A DNA stretch of 64,000 nucleotides, from assembly GCF_014695975.1 (NCBI RefSeq), contig NZ_JACJPI010000064.1, positions 124,001 through 188,000 of the forward strand. The letters run 5' to 3'. The notes beneath the pieces were generated by a model. That model searched no databases. It had not been told where the DNA came from and was given only the letters and a program-made list of their open reading frames with translations. Source of the stretch: Leptolyngbya sp. FACHB-321. Lineage in GTDB: Bacteria > Cyanobacteriota > Cyanobacteriia > Leptolyngbyales > Leptolyngbyaceae. Position 1 is the first letter of the stretch. Every line of letters begins with the position of its first letter. A program made the position numbers and the translations under genes. This document shows positions 10,719-18,847 of the stretch, in pieces.

Positions 10719-11384
10719 ATGCTAACCCATAATTGCAAATCTGATCGCCGCCCCTATAGTCTGCCCACCTACGCCAGAGACGTTAGCCCAGCTGCGGGTT
10801 TTATCACTGCACCAGCGATCGGCTTCACTGATCTACCGTCTTCAATGTTGTTGAGTGTACTTGTAGATACCATCCCCAAAGGGTTGCTTGTACTCTCAAT
10901 TGATCGAACCATTGTCTACTGGAACCAAACTGCGAAGCGGCTCTGTCAAACGCTGCCCAGTAGCCAAAGGTATCAAACGACGTTACCAACCGTTATAGCT
11001 GAGTTGTGGAAACAGGTCGTAGAGGCGGAGTCAGCTACGGAACCAGTCGTGCTGGAGTATCAGACATCGGACGATCGCTCGTTTCGATTGACGGCGTGTT
11101 GGCTCACAACTAGCGCAGGCGATCACCTGATCGCAGGCTTTAGCAATCAAACGTACATCCTCGTCACGCTAGAAGATCGGGATGAAGTGTTGCAGCAGGA
11201 CATACAGGCAGAGCAAAAAAAGTTTCACCTCACTAATCGAGAAGCAGAAGTGTGGCTCTTGCTAAAACGAGAATATAGCTACCAGGCGATCGCTACAACG
11301 CTCCACATCAGCCTCAACACGGTTAAAACCCACATTCGCAACATTCACGCTAAACGCCACCCTTATCAATCGTTGCCAGCTTAG
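10719..11384 (+). CDS. LuxR-type transcriptional regulator with PAS-like sensor region
   Basis: About 221 residues. The C-terminus (about 165-215) is a LuxR/GerE helix-turn-helix: LTNREAEVWLLLKREYSYQA followed by LHISLNTVKTHIRNI. Upstream, VPKGLLVLSIDRTIVYWNQTA-like sequence (residues about 55-75) resembles a PAS fold, so a small-molecule or redox sensor is likely. No receiver domain with phospho-acceptor Asp is visible. I choose the ATG at 10719 because GGAG lies 5 bases upstream; an in-frame ATG at 10680 has no Shine-Dalgarno. Target genes are unknown; the guanidine genes begin about 430 bases downstream. Confidence 0.75.
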   Translation: MLTHNCKSDRRPYSLPTYARDVSPAAGFITAPAIGFTDLPSSMLLSVLVDTIPKGLLVLSIDRTIVYWNQTAKRLCQTLPSSQRYQTTLPTVIAELWKQVVEAESATEPVVLEYQTSDDRSFRLTACWLTTSAGDHLIAGFSNQTYILVTLEDRDEVLQQDIQAEQKKFHLTNREAEVWLLLKREYSYQAIATTLHISLNTVKTHIRNIHAKRHPYQSLPA

Positions 11385-11625
11385 GACGATCGCCTTCAAG
11401 TTGCTTTCAGGTGTTGCCTCGCTTTATGAAACTTGCCCATAAATATGGTGTCGATCGAATCACACCGTTCTGGCTTGTAGTAGTGGCTATTCGCACCAGA
11501 GCGATCGAGCAGTGTTATCTGGATTTAATGACTTTGGCGAGAAAGCCTTGGTTAGAGATGCTAAGATTTGAGCGATTGCAATCGAAGGCGATGAACGCCT
11601 AATGCGATCGCCCACAACAAACTAT

Positions 11626-11740
11626 TCGCTTCTAGGGTTCCGGTCTTGCGCGAGTGAGATGACTGGTCCGAGAGAAGCAACCGCGTAGACCTGCAAGCAG
11701 GTAAAGCGGTCACACGGCGGGAAAAAAGCCCGGGAGAGCC
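11626..11740 (+). ncRNA. Guanidine-I (ykkC-yxkD) riboswitch aptamer
   Basis: The conserved blocks of the ykkC aptamer are present in order: CTAGGGTTCCG (11632-11642), ACTGGTCCGAGAG (11662-11674), and ACACGGCGGGA-AAAAA-GCCCGGGAGA (11712-11736). It lies immediately upstream of two genes of carboxyguanidine metabolism, the expected context. Guanidine binding should switch on the downstream genes. Confidence 0.9.
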
Positions 11741-11778
11741 AAGCAACAGAGATTACTGTTGGCGGCTTCCTGGGCTTT
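11725..11778 (+). terminator. Riboswitch expression platform: overlapping terminator hairpin
   Basis: AAAGCCC at 11725-11731 pairs with GGGCTTT at 11772-11778, and inner bases (GGA/TCC, GCC/GGC, CAACAG/CTGTTG) extend the stem, followed by a T-rich run. The 5' arm reuses the last strand of the aptamer (GCCCGGG), so aptamer folding and terminator formation exclude each other: an ON switch by anti-termination. Confidence 0.7.
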
Positions 11779-11813
11779 GTCGTTTCAGTCGTTTGTTTCA
11801 CAAGGAGTACATC

Positions 11814-12533
11814 ATGTCTACCGAACCACACTCGATCGATCCAGCCTTGATTACCTGGGATGAAGTCATTCCCGGTGGTGCCTATTGGTCGCGCATCATC
11901 AAGCGTGGCACGACGCTTCGCCTTGTTGCGCCAGAAGGTTCCAGGGGCGTTGCGTTTCTTTGCTACAACGCCGACAACACGATCGAACGGTACAATGCTG
12001 CCGATACTGCCAAGATTCAGTTCAACGCCTTTTTAAAGAAAGGAATGTTGCTCTACTCCGATATGGGTCGCGTCTTGTTTTCCATCACAGAAGACACGTG
12101 TGGGTTGCACGACACATTAGGCGGTTGCAGCAACTTGGCGACTAATTCTAAGTACGGTGAGGGTGATTACAAAAATTCGCGGGATAATTTCTTGCTAGCG
12201 CTGATCAAACGCAACCTGGGCAAGAAAGACATTATGCCGAACCTGAACTTGTTTACACGCATTGCAGTTGATCCAAACGGCAATCTCTCCTGGGCAGAGA
12301 AAACCGCGCAACCAGGGGATTTTATTGATTTGCGAGCAGAGATGAATGTGTTAGCGGTGCTGTCAAACTGCCCTCATCCCCTTGACCCCAGCCCCACGTA
12401 TGAGGCAAAGCCAATTCGGGCGATCGTCTGGAACTCTCCCGCCTCCACTGCCGATGATCCCCTTCGGACAAGCAACCCAGAAGCAGTACGTGGGTTTCAA
12501 AATACCGATGCATATTTGGGGCAGTTGGTTTAG
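11814..12533 (+). CDS. Urea-amidolyase-associated protein 1 (carboxyguanidine deiminase subunit family)
   Basis: 239 residues of the UAAP1/DUF1989 family. Motifs include GAYWSRIIKRGTTLRL near the N-terminus, ERYNAADTAKIQ, and the metal/active-site-like DTCGLHDTLGGCSN (about 100-115). In bacteria with guanidine riboswitches, UAAP1 and UAAP2 form the carboxyguanidine deiminase CgdAB, which with guanidine carboxylase and allophanate hydrolase breaks guanidine down to ammonia and CO2. The start is the ATG at 11814, with AAGGAG 7 bases upstream. It is controlled by the riboswitch just upstream. No carboxylase gene follows in the window. Confidence 0.85.
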   Translation: MSTEPHSIDPALITWDEVIPGGAYWSRIIKRGTTLRLVAPEGSRGVAFLCYNADNTIERYNAADTAKIQFNAFLKKGMLLYSDMGRVLFSITEDTCGLHDTLGGCSNLATNSKYGEGDYKNSRDNFLLALIKRNLGKKDIMPNLNLFTRIAVDPNGNLSWAEKTAQPGDFIDLRAEMNVLAVLSNCPHPLDPSPTYEAKPIRAIVWNSPASTADDPLRTSNPEAVRGFQNTDAYLGQLV

Positions 12534-12642
12534 GGAAGGCAGAAGGCAGAAAAGTTGTTAGAAAAAAGCTGACGGCTGACGGCTGCCCACTAAATCAACT
12601 CACAATTCAAATTTAGTAGTTCTTCATTTTGAGGATTAAACG
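12534..12642 (+). repeat. Short heptamer repeats between the two UAAP genes
   Basis: The spacer contains GGCAGAAGGCAGAA and GACGGCTGACGGCTG, i.e. 7-bp units repeated two or more times, of the kind called short tandemly repeated repetitive sequences in filamentous cyanobacteria. No gene fits here. The downstream gene has GAGG 8 bases before its ATG. Confidence 0.5.
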
Positions 12643-13281
12643 ATGGTAGCGACAGCAGTTGAACTTGACCCCAAAACTGCGATTTACAATGAGGTATTGC
12701 CTGCTCGCAAACCCTGGGCGAAAGTGCTAACGAAAGGACAAGTGCTGCGGATTGTGGATTTAGGCGGCAATCAGGCAGTCGATTTTTTGGTTTATAACGC
12801 GGATGATCCGAGTGAGCGGTACAGTGCCCCAGATACAATTCGGGCACAGGGCAACATTTTTATCACCACCGGCACAAAGCTATATTCCAATGATGGCAAT
12901 GTGCTGATGACGGTGCTGAACGATACCTGTGGACGGCATGATACGTCGGGTGGTGCATGTAGCTGCGAGAGTAATTCGGTGCGCTTTGGCCTGGATAAGA
13001 AATGGCAGCACGCTTGTGTAGAGAACTTTCTCTACGCCATCAAAGATTACGGCTTGGGCAAACAAGATATGACGAGCAACATCAACTTTTTTATGAATGT
13101 GCCTATCAGCGAAGACGGCACCCTCGAAATTGTGGATGGTATTTCTGATCCTGGCAGCACAGTCGAGCTACGGGCGGAGATGAATACACTGGTGGCAATT
13201 TCCAACTGTCCGCAGATGAACAACCCTTGCAATGGCTACAATCCCACCCCGATTCAGTTAATCATTTGGGATGCGGTGTGA
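12643..13281 (+). CDS. Urea-amidolyase-associated protein 2 (carboxyguanidine deiminase subunit family)
   Basis: 212 residues, paralogous to the preceding gene: VLRIVDLGGNQAVDFLVYNA, ERYSAPDTIRAQGN and DTCGRHDTSGGACS align with the same blocks of UAAP1. It is expected to be the second subunit of the deiminase that acts on carboxyguanidine in the cytoplasm. The gene lies 109 bases after UAAP1 on the same strand and should share the riboswitch-controlled transcript. The partner guanidine carboxylase and allophanate hydrolase are not next to it; the following gene is gatA in the opposite direction. Confidence 0.85.
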   Translation: MVATAVELDPKTAIYNEVLPARKPWAKVLTKGQVLRIVDLGGNQAVDFLVYNADDPSERYSAPDTIRAQGNIFITTGTKLYSNDGNVLMTVLNDTCGRHDTSGGACSCESNSVRFGLDKKWQHACVENFLYAIKDYGLGKQDMTSNINFFMNVPISEDGTLEIVDGISDPGSTVELRAEMNTLVAISNCPQMNNPCNGYNPTPIQLIIWDAV

Positions 13282-13374
13282 GGCTGTGAAGCTACAGCAA
13301 CGATGAACAGCCTCACCCAGAATGAGCATGGTTTTGCTTGTAACCTCACGCTTGCGTTTTAAGCGTGGACTGTT

Positions 13375-13660
13375 CTTGCTCGCAACCAGAAAATTCCTGT
13401 TTTGAGCGAGACAATTCCTGCTGAAAACTGAAGCACTGCTGTTCTAAGCTAGATGATTTCTGCTAGAAACAAGAACGTTCTTGTTTTGGAGCTGACAAAT
13501 TCTATCTGAGATAATAACATTCCTCTTTGCAACCAGAACACTTCTGTTTTGAGGCAGGCGATTCCTATTTGAAATGAGAAAAACTTATCTCTGAATGAGA
13601 ACGTTCTTGTTCAAAGTAGGAATTGTCTCACTGAAAACCGCAACGATCGCCCTTGAGATA
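13375..13660. repeat. Degenerate 21-22 bp tandem repeat array
   Basis: About 12 imperfect units of 21-22 bp, each starting near ATTCCTGTTTTGA and ending near AANCAGAAC, fill the spacer between UAAP2 and gatA. Examples: ATTCCTGTTTTGAGCGAGAC, ACTTCTGTTTTGAGGCAGGC, ATTCCTATTTGAAATGAGAA, TTCTTGTTTTGGAGCTGACA. No open frame runs through it. It could be a decayed minisatellite or protein-binding array. Confidence 0.6.
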
Positions 13661-13680
13661 AGAAAATTGCGACTTCAAAC

Positions 13681-13713
13681 TGAAAGGCTCTAAGTTTTTC
13701 TTAGAGCCTTTCA
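13681..13713. terminator. Bidirectional intrinsic terminator between convergent genes
   Basis: TGAAAGGCTCTAAG (13681-13694) and CTTAGAGCCTTTCA (13700-13713) form a perfect 14-bp stem with a five-T loop. It sits between UAAP2 (plus) and gatA (minus), where one hairpin can end both transcripts, though the T-tract after the stem is weak. Confidence 0.7.
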
Positions 13714-13788
13714 CATTTACGGTGGAACATTGCTGTTTCAGATAAGCAAACTGGATGCTTATGTTTCACGGTTGCTGTTGGCGATCGC

Positions 13789-15255
13789 TCACTTCACCGT
13801 CGGCGTTTGCTTATGCCACTCAGTTGCTTGTTCGTAAGCATATGCAACTTGCAAAACCTGGTCTTCGCGCAGGACATTACCAACAATTTGCAGACCGATC
13901 GGCAAACCTTGGCTGTCAAACCCACAGGGCACGCTGATGCCGGGAAGCCCTGCCAGGTTAACCGGAATCGTCATCAAGTCAATCAGATACATACTGAGCG
14001 GGTCAGTTGTTTTGTCGCCTGCTTTAAACGCAGTCGATGGTGCGGTCGGACTTACCAACACATCAACCTGACCAAACGCCTCTTCAAAGTCTTGCTTGAT
14101 GAGCGTTCGCACTTTTTGTGCTTTGAGATAATACGCATCGTAGTAGCCAGCCGACAGCGCGTAAGTGCCAATCATGATGCGGCGTTTGACCTCTGCACCA
14201 AACCCTTCGGCACGAGTGCGAGTGTACATCTCCATTAAGTCTTCAGCATTGGGAACGCGGCTACCGTACTTGACACCATCGTAGCGGGCAAGGTTTGCCG
14301 AAGCTTCGGAAGGCGCAATGATGTAGTAAGCGGCAATGCCGTAGCGAAAACGGGGACAGGAGATTTCTTTAACCTCAGCGCCTAGACTTTTAAGCTGGTC
14401 GATCGCCCCGTTCACTGCTTTCTCCACATCTGGATCAAGCCCCTCGCCAAACGTTTCTTTAATCACGCCCACTTTCTTACCCTTAAGGTCAGGCGTAAGG
14501 TATTGCGTATAGTCAGGTATTTCAACCTTGAGGCTCGTCGAGTCTTGGGGATCATAGCCTGCGATCGCGCCCAGCAAAATGGCAGCATCTTCAACCGACT
14601 GGGCAAAGGGACCGATTTGATCAAGCGAAGACGCGAACGCCACCAAGCCATACCGCGACACCAAGCCATAGGTCGGCTTCATGCCCACAATGCCGCAGAA
14701 TGACGCAGGCTGACGGATCGAGCCACCTGTATCAGAACCAAGAGACACCGTACACTCTCCGGCTGCGACTGCGGCTGCCGAGCCACCCGACGAGCCACCG
14801 GGCACTCGTGTGGTATCCCATGGGTTTGCCGTCAGTTGAAACGCCGATGTCTCTGTCGAGCCGCCCATCGCAAACTCATCCAGATTTGTTTTGCCAACGG
14901 TCACGGCTCCAGCATCCGCCAGCTTTTGCGTCACTGTCGATTCGTAGGGCGGCACAAAGTTTTCGAGAATGCGTGAGGCACACGTTGTAGGGATGCCTTT
15001 GGTGCAGAGGTTGTCTTTAATGCCGATCGGAATCCCCGCCAGCAGCCCGATATCTTCACCGGCTGCAATCTTGGCATCAACCTGTTGCGCCTGTGCTAAC
15101 GCATGATCTGCTGTGACATGCAAGAAGCTATGCAGCGTTGGCTCCACTGCCTGAATCTGATCGAGTGCCTGTTGAGCCATTTCAACCGCCGATCGCTCTT
15201 TGCTGATGAGTTGCTGGTGCAATTCGCGGATCGAAAACCTGCGAATGGATGCCAT
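13789..15255 (-). CDS. gatA: Aspartyl/glutamyl-tRNA(Asn/Gln) amidotransferase subunit A
   Basis: 488 residues, full length for GatA. It is the glutaminase subunit of GatCAB, which converts mischarged Glu-tRNA(Gln) to Gln-tRNA(Gln). The amidase-signature triad is intact: Lys in GIKDNL (K80), cis-Ser in [11 protein letters not shown] (S155) and nucleophile Ser in [16 protein letters not shown] (S179). gatB and gatC are not adjacent, as is normal in cyanobacteria. The gene faces UAAP2 tail to tail. It could be mistaken for the allophanate hydrolase of guanidine breakdown, but the [12 protein letters not shown] and [13 protein letters not shown] blocks are those of GatA. Confidence 0.95.
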   Translation of the reverse strand: MASIRRFSIRELHQQLISKERSAVEMAQQALDQIQAVEPTLHSFLHVTADHALAQAQQVDAKIAAGEDIGLLAGIPIGIKDNLCTKGIPTTCASRILENFVPPYESTVTQKLADAGAVTVGKTNLDEFAMGGSTETSAFQLTANPWDTTRVPGGSSGGSAAAVAAGECTVSLGSDTGGSIRQPASFCGIVGMKPTYGLVSRYGLVAFASSLDQIGPFAQSVEDAAILLGAIAGYDPQDSTSLKVEIPDYTQYLTPDLKGKKVGVIKETFGEGLDPDVEKAVNGAIDQLKSLGAEVKEISCPRFRYGIAAYYIIAPSEASANLARYDGVKYGSRVPNAEDLMEMYTRTRAEGFGAEVKRRIMIGTYALSAGYYDAYYLKAQKVRTLIKQDFEEAFGQVDVLVSPTAPSTAFKAGDKTTDPLSMYLIDLMTIPVNLAGLPGISVPCGFDSQGLPIGLQIVGNVLREDQVLQVAYAYEQATEWHKQTPTVK

Positions 15256-15541
15256 GCCTTAACCTCGTTCTGACTCTATGTGCAAACTACAGTATACGGT
15301 TCAGCGCAAACGCGATCGCGGGGTCGCACTGTGATCGCCTCTTCGATCGCGGTATCTCTTAGCGTGAAGCTAAGCATTTCTGTTTTAGGGACAGATATCG
15401 TGTTGACTCTCGCCCGGTGCCTCATAATGAAACGCGCTAATGAGCCGACTGCTTGCATGACTAAGCGCACGATCAAGCGATCGCTAACAGACGGAAAAAG
15501 AAGCGGTAAGCCTAAACGATTTGCCGCAGCACTAAGCCATA

Positions 15542-16036
15542 ATGTTGACGGGTTTCAATCCTGTCACCTCATCCACTGCCTTCATGAATTACTGTTCGAT
15601 CGCCAGCTTTCATCTTGCGCTCTTCATTCCCTTCACGCTGCTTGCAGTCAGCATGAATACGGCTATAGCTAATGCCCAAGCGTCCTTTTACAAACCAATG
15701 CCGATCGTTTCTGGCAAGACCCTTACAGATAAGCTGACGAACAAAGATCTTCCCACTGGACAAGGTGGGTTTGCACGTGACTATGTGCTGCCGCTGAAAG
15801 AGGGCGATCAAGTGTCGATCGACCTGACCTCCGAAAATTTTGACACGCTCGTCACCCTTATTGGTAACGATGGTTCCACCGTTGCCGAGAATGATGACGG
15901 TCCTGACGGCAGCACTAACTCACTGCTTTTTACCCGCATTACCAAAACAGGTAACTACTTCATTCGCGTTCGCGCTTTTGGTGAATTGGCTGGCGGCAAT
16001 TTCAAGCTCAAGGTAACGCAACTCAAACCGTTATAG
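15542..16036 (+). CDS. Secreted protein with bacterial pre-peptidase C-terminal (PPC) domain
   Basis: 164 residues. A hydrophobic N-terminal segment (FHLALFIPFTLLAVSMNTAI) followed by NAQA looks like a signal peptide. The mature part is a single PPC-type beta-sandwich: DYVLPLKEGDQVSIDLTS, FDTLVTLIGNDG, and NYFIRVRAFGELAGGNFKLKV at the end. Such domains usually trail secreted peptidases; here it stands alone. The exact start (15542 or the internal ATG at 15584) is uncertain. It is the last chromosomal gene before the tRNA-integrated element. Confidence 0.7.
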   Translation: MLTGFNPVTSSTAFMNYCSIASFHLALFIPFTLLAVSMNTAIANAQASFYKPMPIVSGKTLTDKLTNKDLPTGQGGFARDYVLPLKEGDQVSIDLTSENFDTLVTLIGNDGSTVAENDDGPDGSTNSLLFTRITKTGNYFIRVRAFGELAGGNFKLKVTQLKPL

Positions 16037-16109
16037 CCCCTTTGCATTCCCACCTAGCCCAGCTCACCATCGCCGTGGCTAATCTCTGCTGCTATAATCC
16101 CTTTTATCT

Positions 16110-16183
16110 GGGGCTGTAGCTCAGCAGGATAGAGCGACCGCCTCCTAAGCGGTAGGTCGAGGGTTCGAATCCCGCCAGTCCCG
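16110..16183 (+). tRNA. tRNA-Arg (anticodon CCU)
   Basis: The cloverleaf folds: acceptor GGGGCTG/CAGTCCC, D stem GCTC/GAGC, anticodon stem ACCGC/GCGGT around loop CTCCTAA (anticodon CCT), T loop TTCGAAT with stem GAGGG/CCCGC, discriminator G. No CCA is encoded. The T stem has an A-G mismatch at positions 50-64. An integrase gene begins 186 bases downstream, so the 3' half probably served as the attachment site. Confidence 0.93.
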
Positions 16184-16307
16184 TCAGTCTAAATAGAGTC
16201 AAAACCCCTTCTGAAAGGCGTTCTGAAAACAGCTTTGCGAAATAGATCAGCGATTCCTCTAGTATCGATGATCTATTTTTTTGTCAAGATCGGACTTAAT
16301 TAGACGT

Positions 16308-16341
16308 TTTTGGGCATAATTTGGGCGTAAGATGGGCATAA
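16308..16341 (+). promoter_or_regulatory. Three TTTGGGCATA-like repeats phased at 11 bp, upstream of integrase
   Basis: TTTGGGCATA (16309-16318), TTTGGGCGTA (16320-16329) and GATGGGCATA (16331-16340) are spaced exactly 11 bp, one helical turn. They end 28 bases before the integrase ATG. Such phased boxes fit integrase arm sites or an excisionase/operator array. A related array lies at 55957-56020. Confidence 0.6.
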
Positions 16342-16368
16342 TACATTTGTATCAACGAGGTGTGTGCC

Positions 16369-17565
16369 ATGTACTCGGAAGAGGCTCGGAAAAAAGCTTC
16401 GAAAGGTTCCGTTCAGATCACGGTGAGCCACAGTCGGTTGCAGCTACGGTTTCGTGTTCAAGGAATTAGTAAGCGGTTTAATCTCTCAATGGGTTTATCG
16501 GACACTCCGACAAACCGGAAAGCTGCGGAGCAACGAGCACGACAAATTGAGTTAGACATTGCTTCCGGAAATTTTGATCCGACACTCGCAAAGTACAAGC
16601 CTGCGTACTCGCTCAGTATTGCCAGTCCCGACCTTACGCCCAAAACTACGCCTAAAGCGACGCTTGATACACTCTGGGAGAAGTTTGTTGAGTACAAGCG
16701 CCCTCAATGCAGCCCTTCCACGATGAGGTTGCAGTACAAGACTTTTACAAAGTACTTAAATGAACTCCCTACACATGATCTTGACGAAGCTTCAGTTATT
16801 CGTGATCACATACTCAAAAAGATTCCAATTGATTCTGCAAAACGTTTCATTATTCGACTTTCCGCGTGCTGCAACTGGGCAATGAAATCTGGTTGGATTA
16901 CTGAGAATCCGTTCCAAGGCATGGCCAGCGAGATCAAACTTCCTAAGGGAGAAGGTGGCGAGCTATTCGCGATCAATCCCTTTTCAACTGAAGAGCGGGA
17001 AGCGATCCTTGAGGCGCTCCTTGCTAATACTGCCTGTTCGAAGTTCTCTCGGGTAAAGCATTCCCACTACTATCCGTTTGTTTTCTTTCTCTTCAACACG
17101 GGTGCTCGCCCATCTGAAGTCATTGCACTTCAGTGGAAGCACATCTCAGATGACTTTCGCTCTATCAGCTTTGTGCAGGCAGTAGTCGAATCCGATGAAG
17201 GAGCGGTGTGCAAGCACGGATTGAAAACTCAAGAGCGGCGCAGGTTTCCTTGCAATGAAAAGATGCGGGGGTTTCTGAAAGTGCTTAAGCCAAAAGAGGC
17301 CACAGCAGAGACACTCGTTTTCCCAAGCCCTACTGGGAAATGGATTGATTCAAACAACTTTCGGAATCGTATCTGGACTCCTGTCTTAGATAAATTAGCC
17401 ATTGAGTACCGTAAGCTCTATCAGACAAGGCACACGTTCATTACCCTTGCGCTTGAGAACGGGTTAGATGCAAAGGATGTAGCACGGTTGGTCGGGAACT
17501 CACCGGAAATAATCTACCGTCATTATGCCGGGAATAAGCGTGACTTATGTGTTCCAGTCTTTTAG
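16369..17565 (+). CDS. int: Tyrosine recombinase (integrase)
   Basis: 398 residues. Residues 1-90 are an N-terminal arm-binding region, about 95-185 the SAM-like core-binding domain, and 205-398 the catalytic domain with Arg in NTGARPSEV (about R247), the box-II Arg/His in YQTRHTF (R354, H355) and nucleophile Tyr in IIYRHYAG (about Y386). The start at 16369 follows a GAGG; a GTG at 16360 is also possible. Its position just after tRNA-Arg shows it drives integration of the element that follows. Intact. Confidence 0.9.
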   Translation: MYSEEARKKASKGSVQITVSHSRLQLRFRVQGISKRFNLSMGLSDTPTNRKAAEQRARQIELDIASGNFDPTLAKYKPAYSLSIASPDLTPKTTPKATLDTLWEKFVEYKRPQCSPSTMRLQYKTFTKYLNELPTHDLDEASVIRDHILKKIPIDSAKRFIIRLSACCNWAMKSGWITENPFQGMASEIKLPKGEGGELFAINPFSTEEREAILEALLANTACSKFSRVKHSHYYPFVFFLFNTGARPSEVIALQWKHISDDFRSISFVQAVVESDEGAVCKHGLKTQERRRFPCNEKMRGFLKVLKPKEATAETLVFPSPTGKWIDSNNFRNRIWTPVLDKLAIEYRKLYQTRHTFITLALENGLDAKDVARLVGNSPEIIYRHYAGNKRDLCVPVF

Positions 17566-17732
17566 GCGACTAATCTTTTTGTTTTCTGAGCCAAAGAGCC
17601 CATTGCTCTGCCACTACAGAAGCTTACGGTGTAAGCACCTTATTCAAGATGTTGCCTGTCTTACAGGTTAGGAATTTCTAGCAATTTGTGCATTAGGAAT
17701 AGCAATTCTCTTATCAAAATACTAGGTCTCTT

Positions 17733-18476
17733 ATGAACAATAACTCCTTTCTACACCTTCCCAGTCCCTATTTGCTCGCTCCTACAAGTCGATCACAATT
17801 GCAGCCAACTTGGCGATCAAATTTTCAGCTGCTGATACAGGTGTTAGAACGCCTGTCAGACCCGGATCTTAACCGACCGCTCTTAGGAACAGATACTGAA
17901 AAGAGTTTGCTAATATACCAGCAACTTGTTGTTGGGCAGTTTTTTCGGCAAAACATCAACGCCAAATTCCCCTTTTACAAAGCATCTTCTAAAAGTTTTG
18001 AGGCATGGCTTCAACCTGAAGTTACTTTGTGGAAAAAGTTACTGCTAATGCTTGAGGAACTCTCTAGGAGGAAAAATTTTCATAGCGAAGCTCCTGCACT
18101 CATTTTCTACAAGCTTATAAAGGAGAGATTGTTGCTGCTGTTCATTGCTCCTCATGGCTACGAAGAGGGTATAGCAGTGAAAGATTTTTTTGCTCAATTA
18201 CAATCTCAAAACGCTCAGTTACGAAGCTGTGAAAATCCTTTCGATCGCGAGGCTGTCCCGACTACCTGGGAAGTAATCAATCAAGCTGTGAAAATAGCTG
18301 ATTTAGACGATGCATTTAGAAAAGAAATTTACAGGCCATATGTGCAAGCAAGGCAAAGCTTTGTAACTAGGCTAATCGATGAACGATCTAGGATTTACGT
18401 TGGCGACACGCTACAGCGACAGGGCAGAAGAAAGAAGAAGAAAGATAAACCTACCTCTAAAACGACTTCTCCATAA
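17733..18476 (+). CDS. Unknown protein of the integrative element
   Basis: 247 residues, not recognised. It is soluble and mostly helical, with Trp/Phe-rich segments in the middle (KSFEAWLQPEVTLWKKLLLML) and a very basic tail (RQGRRKKKKDK) that may bind nucleic acid. It lies between the integrase and the small DNA-binding protein, so a role in replication or regulation of the element is plausible. Its base composition is more AT-rich than the chromosomal genes upstream. Confidence 0.55.
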   Translation: MNNNSFLHLPSPYLLAPTSRSQLQPTWRSNFQLLIQVLERLSDPDLNRPLLGTDTEKSLLIYQQLVVGQFFRQNINAKFPFYKASSKSFEAWLQPEVTLWKKLLLMLEELSRRKNFHSEAPALIFYKLIKERLLLLFIAPHGYEEGIAVKDFFAQLQSQNAQLRSCENPFDREAVPTTWEVINQAVKIADLDDAFRKEIYRPYVQARQSFVTRLIDERSRIYVGDTLQRQGRRKKKKDKPTSKTTSP

Positions 18477-18503
18477 GCTTTTCAGAGGAAAAGTCGTTTT
18501 CAT
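18461..18503 (+). terminator. Hairpin overlapping the end of the preceding gene
   Basis: AAAACGACTTCTCC and GGAAAAGTCGTTTT pair in 13 of 14 positions and the second arm ends in TTTT. It covers the stop codon of the unknown gene at 18476 and probably ends the early transcript. Confidence 0.55.
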
Positions 18504-18559
18504 GTTGCTCAGACAAACAGCTCTTATCGTTGGGGTAGAAAAGACAACTACGTACTCCA

Positions 18560-18847
18560 ATGGTAAATTTCGTGAAAGGTCGGCGATTGTCAGAGTTAAC
18601 TGGAATTTCTGCTTCAACCTTTAAGCAATACCGTTTAGGAAGCAAGCAGAGAAATACTCAACCCATTTGGCAGGAAGGCATTCACTGGCAACGGGTTAAT
18701 CAACGGCTAACACTATATAACTTGCCCTTAATTCTCGACTGGATCGCCAATCGAGCAAACCCTCTGGAACACCAGCGAGCGATCGAAACTTACTTGACTT
18801 CGCTCCCCTCTAATCAACCCCAAAAGCGCGGTCGGAGGGTTAGCTGA
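18560..18847 (+). CDS. Small DNA-binding protein (excisionase-like)
   Basis: 95 residues. The first part, GRRLSELTGISASTFKQYR, reads as a MerR/Xis-type winged-helix start (helix-turn-helix then a wing), followed by IHWQRVNQRLTLYNLPLILDWI and a basic tail. It overlaps the primase gene by one base (TGATG), so the two are translationally coupled. A clear paralogue lies at 56232-56618. Likely an excisionase or replication regulator of the element; which one cannot be told from sequence. Confidence 0.65.
   Translation: MVNFVKGRRLSELTGISASTFKQYRLGSKQRNTQPIWQEGIHWQRVNQRLTLYNLPLILDWIANRANPLEHQRAIETYLTSLPSNQPQKRGRRVS

Noticed and set aside
11411-11602. 63-residue plus-strand frame between the LuxR gene and the riboswitch
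   Set aside because: No Shine-Dalgarno, a GTG start and no recognisable motif; it may be chance, although I cannot exclude a small gene.
13375-13660. CRISPR array in the 21-22 bp repeat region
   Set aside because: Units are contiguous and degenerate, without constant repeats separated by unique spacers, and no cas genes are near.
13789-15255. Reading the amidase next to the guanidine genes as allophanate hydrolase
   Set aside because: Length, triad context and C-terminal motifs are those of GatA, and the gene is in the opposite orientation outside the riboswitch transcript.
15280-15672. 130-residue plus-strand frame upstream of the PPC protein
   Set aside because: It overlaps the PPC gene in another frame and has a composition unlike a protein; no ribosome-binding site.
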